This document shows, one piece after another, positions 61,314 through 64,000 of a stretch of 64,000 nucleotides of DNA. How positions within the stretch are numbered: position 1 is the stretch's first letter; each line of letters starts with the position of its first letter. The position numbers and the translations under genes are program-made. Source of the DNA: Maea johnstoni (lineage: Eukaryota; Annelida; Polychaeta; Spionida; Magelonidae); contig OZ012684.1 in the NCBI GenBank assembly GCA_963942565.1, positions 72,126,895-72,190,894 of the forward strand. The letters are read 5' to 3'. The notes under the pieces are model-generated. The model searched no databases. It was given only the letters and a program-made list of their open reading frames with translations, and was not told the DNA's origin.

Positions 61314-61541
61314 AATCTTTATTTTAAGAGGGTGACACAGTCAGATACTGGATTTTATTTTCGCTGTGACCCTCAGAACCTCTTAAACAACACAACTTAC
61401 ATAAAATATTCCTTTTAATTCGCCTAAATTCATCCTCAGAATTTACCCATTCATCCTTAGAATCTTTACAAAAAATACTGAATGATGTACGTATTGTTTC
61501 TATGAAAGTATTTAAAGAATTGTTATTTTCCATTATTGCAG

Positions 61542-61646
61542 AAAGAAGAAGCAGAAAAGAAAGCCAAAGAAGAAGCAGAGCGCATGGAGATTGAGAGGAA
61601 GGAGAGAGCAGAAAAGGAAGAGAAAGAGAGGAATGAAAGAAAGAAG
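61542..61646 (+). CDS. MAP7: MAP7-family protein, exon h (MAP7 coiled coil, continued)
   Basis: A 105-bp exon, phase 0 in and out: TTCCATTATTGCAG|AAA GAA GAA .. AGA AAG AAG|GTAATA. It encodes 35 residues, KEEAEKKAKEEAERMEIERK then ERAEKEEKERNERKK, continuing the same charged coiled coil. The ending ERKK, followed by RLEMIM from the next exon, matches the RRKRLEEIM motif at the end of vertebrate MAP7 domains. The donor has a non-consensus A at +5 but a good exon end. Confidence 0.9.
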
Positions 61647-62135
61647 GTAATATTTACAACGTATTTTGGCATACTAACCTGACTCATTATGCCTAAACTA
61701 CCTACTGTACTATAAAATAGGTATAATTGGAATTAATTGACCTAATTGACAAAATTGGAATTGAATTTTACTAGTGGAAAAACTAAATGTATGAGAATTT
61801 TGTGTTTATTTTTAAATAATCATCATTGACTAGACACCAAAACAGCCCCCAGACCATATCGGAGTATACTGTTCACTACCTTTCCATCTGATCTGTGGAC
61901 ATCTACCATTGGAAATGTGAATAAAATGGTTTAGGTTATGGGTTTTGTAGACCTCTGAGAAACTTCACTGTGCTGTTAAGTTTAACCCCATATAGGGATT
62001 GTTATGAAAATGAAGTAATAAAGGTTTAGTCATGTAGACCGAAAGTGCTTGATACTCAATACTTATCTGTATGAAAGATGGATGCGTTGTGGTTCAGCTG
62101 AGGAGTACTGATTGTGTGTGTGTTGTGTATTTCAG

Positions 62136-62189
62136 AGGTTGGAGATGATCATGAGGAGAGTGAAGACCGACTCCCCAGAAACTGTCAAG
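62136..62189 (+). CDS. MAP7: MAP7-family protein, exon i (end of MAP7 domain)
   Basis: A 54-bp exon, phase 0 in and out: TTGTGTATTTCAG|AGG TTG GAG .. ACT GTC AAG|GTATGT. It encodes RLEMIMRRVKTDSPETVK. The vertebrate counterpart, recalled from MAP7/MAP7D1, is RLEEIMKRTRKSEVSETK, so this short exon carries the most diagnostic motif of the family. It ends the coiled coil and leads into the acidic tail. Confidence 0.93.
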
Positions 62190-63255
62190 GTATGTAGAAA
62201 AGAGGCCACTGTGAAGACTTAAAAGCTACATTAATCTCATATGCTGGTATCGTGACCTAAGGACAAATGTTTTTCTCCAGCAGTACTCCTGGTGTGGAGA
62301 TAAATGCTCCTCGTAGGTCTGCCTTTATGCACTTTGATATGTCGCATGTGAAATTACTGGTGCCCCTTGACTTTCGTGATGACCATTCTAGTTAGTACAA
62401 TATTTCCATTCACATCTGGGCCATATTTAAGGTCCAACATGTGGAAATTTTTTGATGGCTAAGCAATATTTTGAGAAATATTTGACAGGATGTTACTTAT
62501 CTTGGTGGGTTTAACAATCCCTCCTCGAATAGTTATAAGAAAGGTTATGAGTAGAAGCAGGACTTACCTGCTCTGGATTCTGTACACTCCTGAGAATGAG
62601 TTTAACCTATTAATGCTCGCAGAGGCCTGACATTTTTGGTGAAAACTTGGAAGGTGAAGACAAAGTTAGGAAAATATTTCTAGGAGAAATGTTAATCAGA
62701 ATACTACCAACAGCTCTCCTTTACATATCTTATAAAATAATTCTGAATTCCCAAGTTATTGTTATAAGTATTATAGATCCAGATGAAGGCCTGTAGTCAT
62801 TGAGGTTAGGTTGAATCATTTTCAACGTATACATGTACATCTGGAACTTACAAGTGGTCTGACACTTGACAAATAAGTAATATTTGACAAAGCATTTGAC
62901 TTAAAGTTGTTGTTCCTCTTAAGTGAAGCAATCCTTTTCCAATTAATATTCAAATATTTCACTATTTAATGAGTTTGGAGACCATGTTGCATTCCCAATA
63001 CAAATGGGTCAAGATTATACATAAGACAAGCATTGTGTAGCGTACAATTGGCATGCAAAAATATTATTTATTGATGATTATAAGTAAGGAAGAATGATTA
63101 AGATAAATTTATTTTAACATTTGCTGTTCATTCAATTTCAAAGTTGATAGACTAAGCTGGCACTCCAGATTCATGAATAGATTAAAGATATTTGTTATAA
63201 TTTGTTAATGACCATAGTTAAGATGGCTGTACATGCTGACTTGCTTTGTTTTCAG
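62190..63255 (+). other. MAP7 intron (phase 0), 1.07 kb
   Basis: AT-rich intron whose middle (about 62606-62760, minus orientation) is a family B MITE-like copy. It starts AACCTATTAATGCTCGCAGA, and its reverse complement contains CTGTTGGTAGTATTCTGATT and AACATTTCTCC, matching 11728-11873. The rest shows nothing. Confidence 0.6.
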
Positions 63256-64000
63256 AGCGATGCCAAGAGCAGTGAGTCCTCGTCGGATGCGTCTCCCGCT
63301 GAGGAGAAGCCCGCCACGGCCATAGGCTCCATCTCGCCCGCGGGATCACTCTCTGCCCTGTCCACAGCGGCCCCCTCGGCCCCGGCCTCTGCCACGCAGT
63401 TCAAGTCGCCGCTGCTGCAGAACCTGCTGGGCAAGAAGCGAGGCTCGCAGGAGAAGCTGCTGGACGAGGAAGAGAATGATGCCACCACCGCCAAAAACGA
63501 GGACGAGGCCAACAATGGAGAGAACAACAATGCCGTAACCACAACCACCGAGGAGATCACCGTCACGACCGAGGCAATCTCCTTCGAGGCGCCTCCCGCA
63601 CCCGCAGAATCAGTACCAGTAGAGGCCAATGATGCAGCGGCAAAGGAATCTGAGCTGCAGGCACCAGCCGCAACAACTGATGATGTCACAGAATTGGTGG
63701 AGGCAGCAACAGCAGAAAGTGATGATGTCGCCAAATTGGTTGAGGCAGCACGAGCAGAAAGTGATGATGTCGCAGAAGCTGAGAAGCCAACATCCCTGGA
63801 TGATATTGTCATAGAAGCTGATCTGTCAGCTCCAGCTGATAATAATATTATGGCTGTTGAGGAAGAAAATCCAGCACCAGCAGAAAGTGAAGCTGTCGAA
63901 GCTGATCTCCTAGCGTCAGTTGATAATGGAAAAGTTGTAGAGGGAAACCCAGCACCAGCAGAAAGTGAGGCTGTGGAGGCTGATCTGCTAGCACCAGCAG
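63256..64000 (+). CDS. MAP7: MAP7-family protein, exon j (acidic C-terminal tail; runs off the window)
   Basis: Phase 0 entry at TTGTTTTCAG|AGC GAT GCC. The frame then stays open for 248 codons to the window edge, so the exon is partial. Residues in order: SDAKSSESSSDASPAEEKPA, a Ser/Ala/Pro stretch, the compact conserved-looking motif QFKSPLLQNLLGKKRGSQEK, a Glu/Asn/Thr-rich stretch, then an acidic Ala/Glu/Pro region with internal repeats from 63679. The first third is very GC-rich and the repeat region much less so. In MAP7 proteins the tail after the coiled coil is poorly conserved and acidic. The minus-strand Ser/Ala/Val frame of 186 codons over this exon is a shadow. Confidence 0.9.
63679..64000 (+). 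repeat. Coding tandem repeats in the MAP7 tail (42-bp, then 78-bp units)
   Basis: A 14-residue unit, DDVTELVEAATAES then DDVAKLVEAARAES, starts at 63679, 63721 and (partial) 63763, each 42 bp apart. Further on, PAPAESEAVEADLLA occurs at 63871 and again at 63949, a 78-bp (26-residue) period. All are in frame and keep the acidic E/D-A-V pattern. The second type continues past the window edge, so the number of units is unknown. Confidence 0.88.

Noticed and set aside
63252-63812. 186-codon minus-strand frame, Ser/Ala/Val-rich
   Set aside because: It lies exactly opposite MAP7 exon j. The plus-strand frame has the splice acceptor, family context and in-frame repeats, so this is a shadow of GC-rich coding sequence.
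1-64000. Retrovirus-like or other capsid/envelope-bearing element
   Set aside because: No reverse-transcriptase, integrase, protease or capsid-like frame and no paired long terminal repeats were recognised on either strand.

Overview
The window reads as nuclear DNA of an invertebrate animal. It is AT-rich and intron-dominated, with GT-AG splicing, long microsatellites, tRNA-derived SINEs and many short DNA-transposon derivatives. The SINE tail (a degenerate TTATATAGCGCTTT-type block) and the MITE content would fit a marine invertebrate. A sea urchin is my best guess, but this is inference and I cannot prove it from the sequence.

Only one gene is well supported. It is a plus-strand MAP7 (ensconsin/EMAP-115) family gene running from about 34.98 kb to beyond the right edge. 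Ten coding exons can be joined with matching phases: 34980-35117, 41150-41338, 46607-46666, 49497-49984, 56364-56402, 59917-60107, 60898-61078, 61542-61646, 62136-62189 and 63256 to the window end. Together they give about 730 codons without a stop. In order, the protein has a Ser/Arg/Pro-rich linker, a highly charged Lys/Glu/Arg segment, the MAP7 coiled coil (the kinesin-1-binding region in animal homologues) ending in RLEMIMRRVKTDSPETVK, and an acidic Ala/Glu/Pro-rich tail with in-frame tandem repeats. The N-terminal microtubule-binding coiled coil of full-length MAP7 is not in the window. It must lie upstream of base 1 or be absent from this transcript.

Left part (1-34979): no protein gene is firmly supported. 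Two candidates for alternative 5' ends of the MAP7 gene stand out. One is a short ATG exon at 26394-26469 that leaves in exactly the phase the 34980 exon needs. The other is a CpG-rich, promoter-like island at about 31.1-31.74 kb ending in a good splice donor. The rest is intron or intergenic DNA with MITEs (a TTAA-CCCTT family with seven copies in the whole window, a second family, a 0.5 kb foldback element, a hAT-like element with an 8-bp target duplication), SINEs, and many unrelated local tandem repeats with units of 18-240 bp.

Right part (34980-64000): MAP7 exons are separated by introns of 0.4-6.4 kb that carry more of the same repeats. These include a 135-bp triplicated unit open in one frame, a degenerate pentanucleotide array next to the 41150 exon, a pyrimidine tract, and a SINE-tail fragment inserted into a minisatellite. 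No RNA gene, CRISPR array, retrovirus-like element or bacterial-type gene was recognised.
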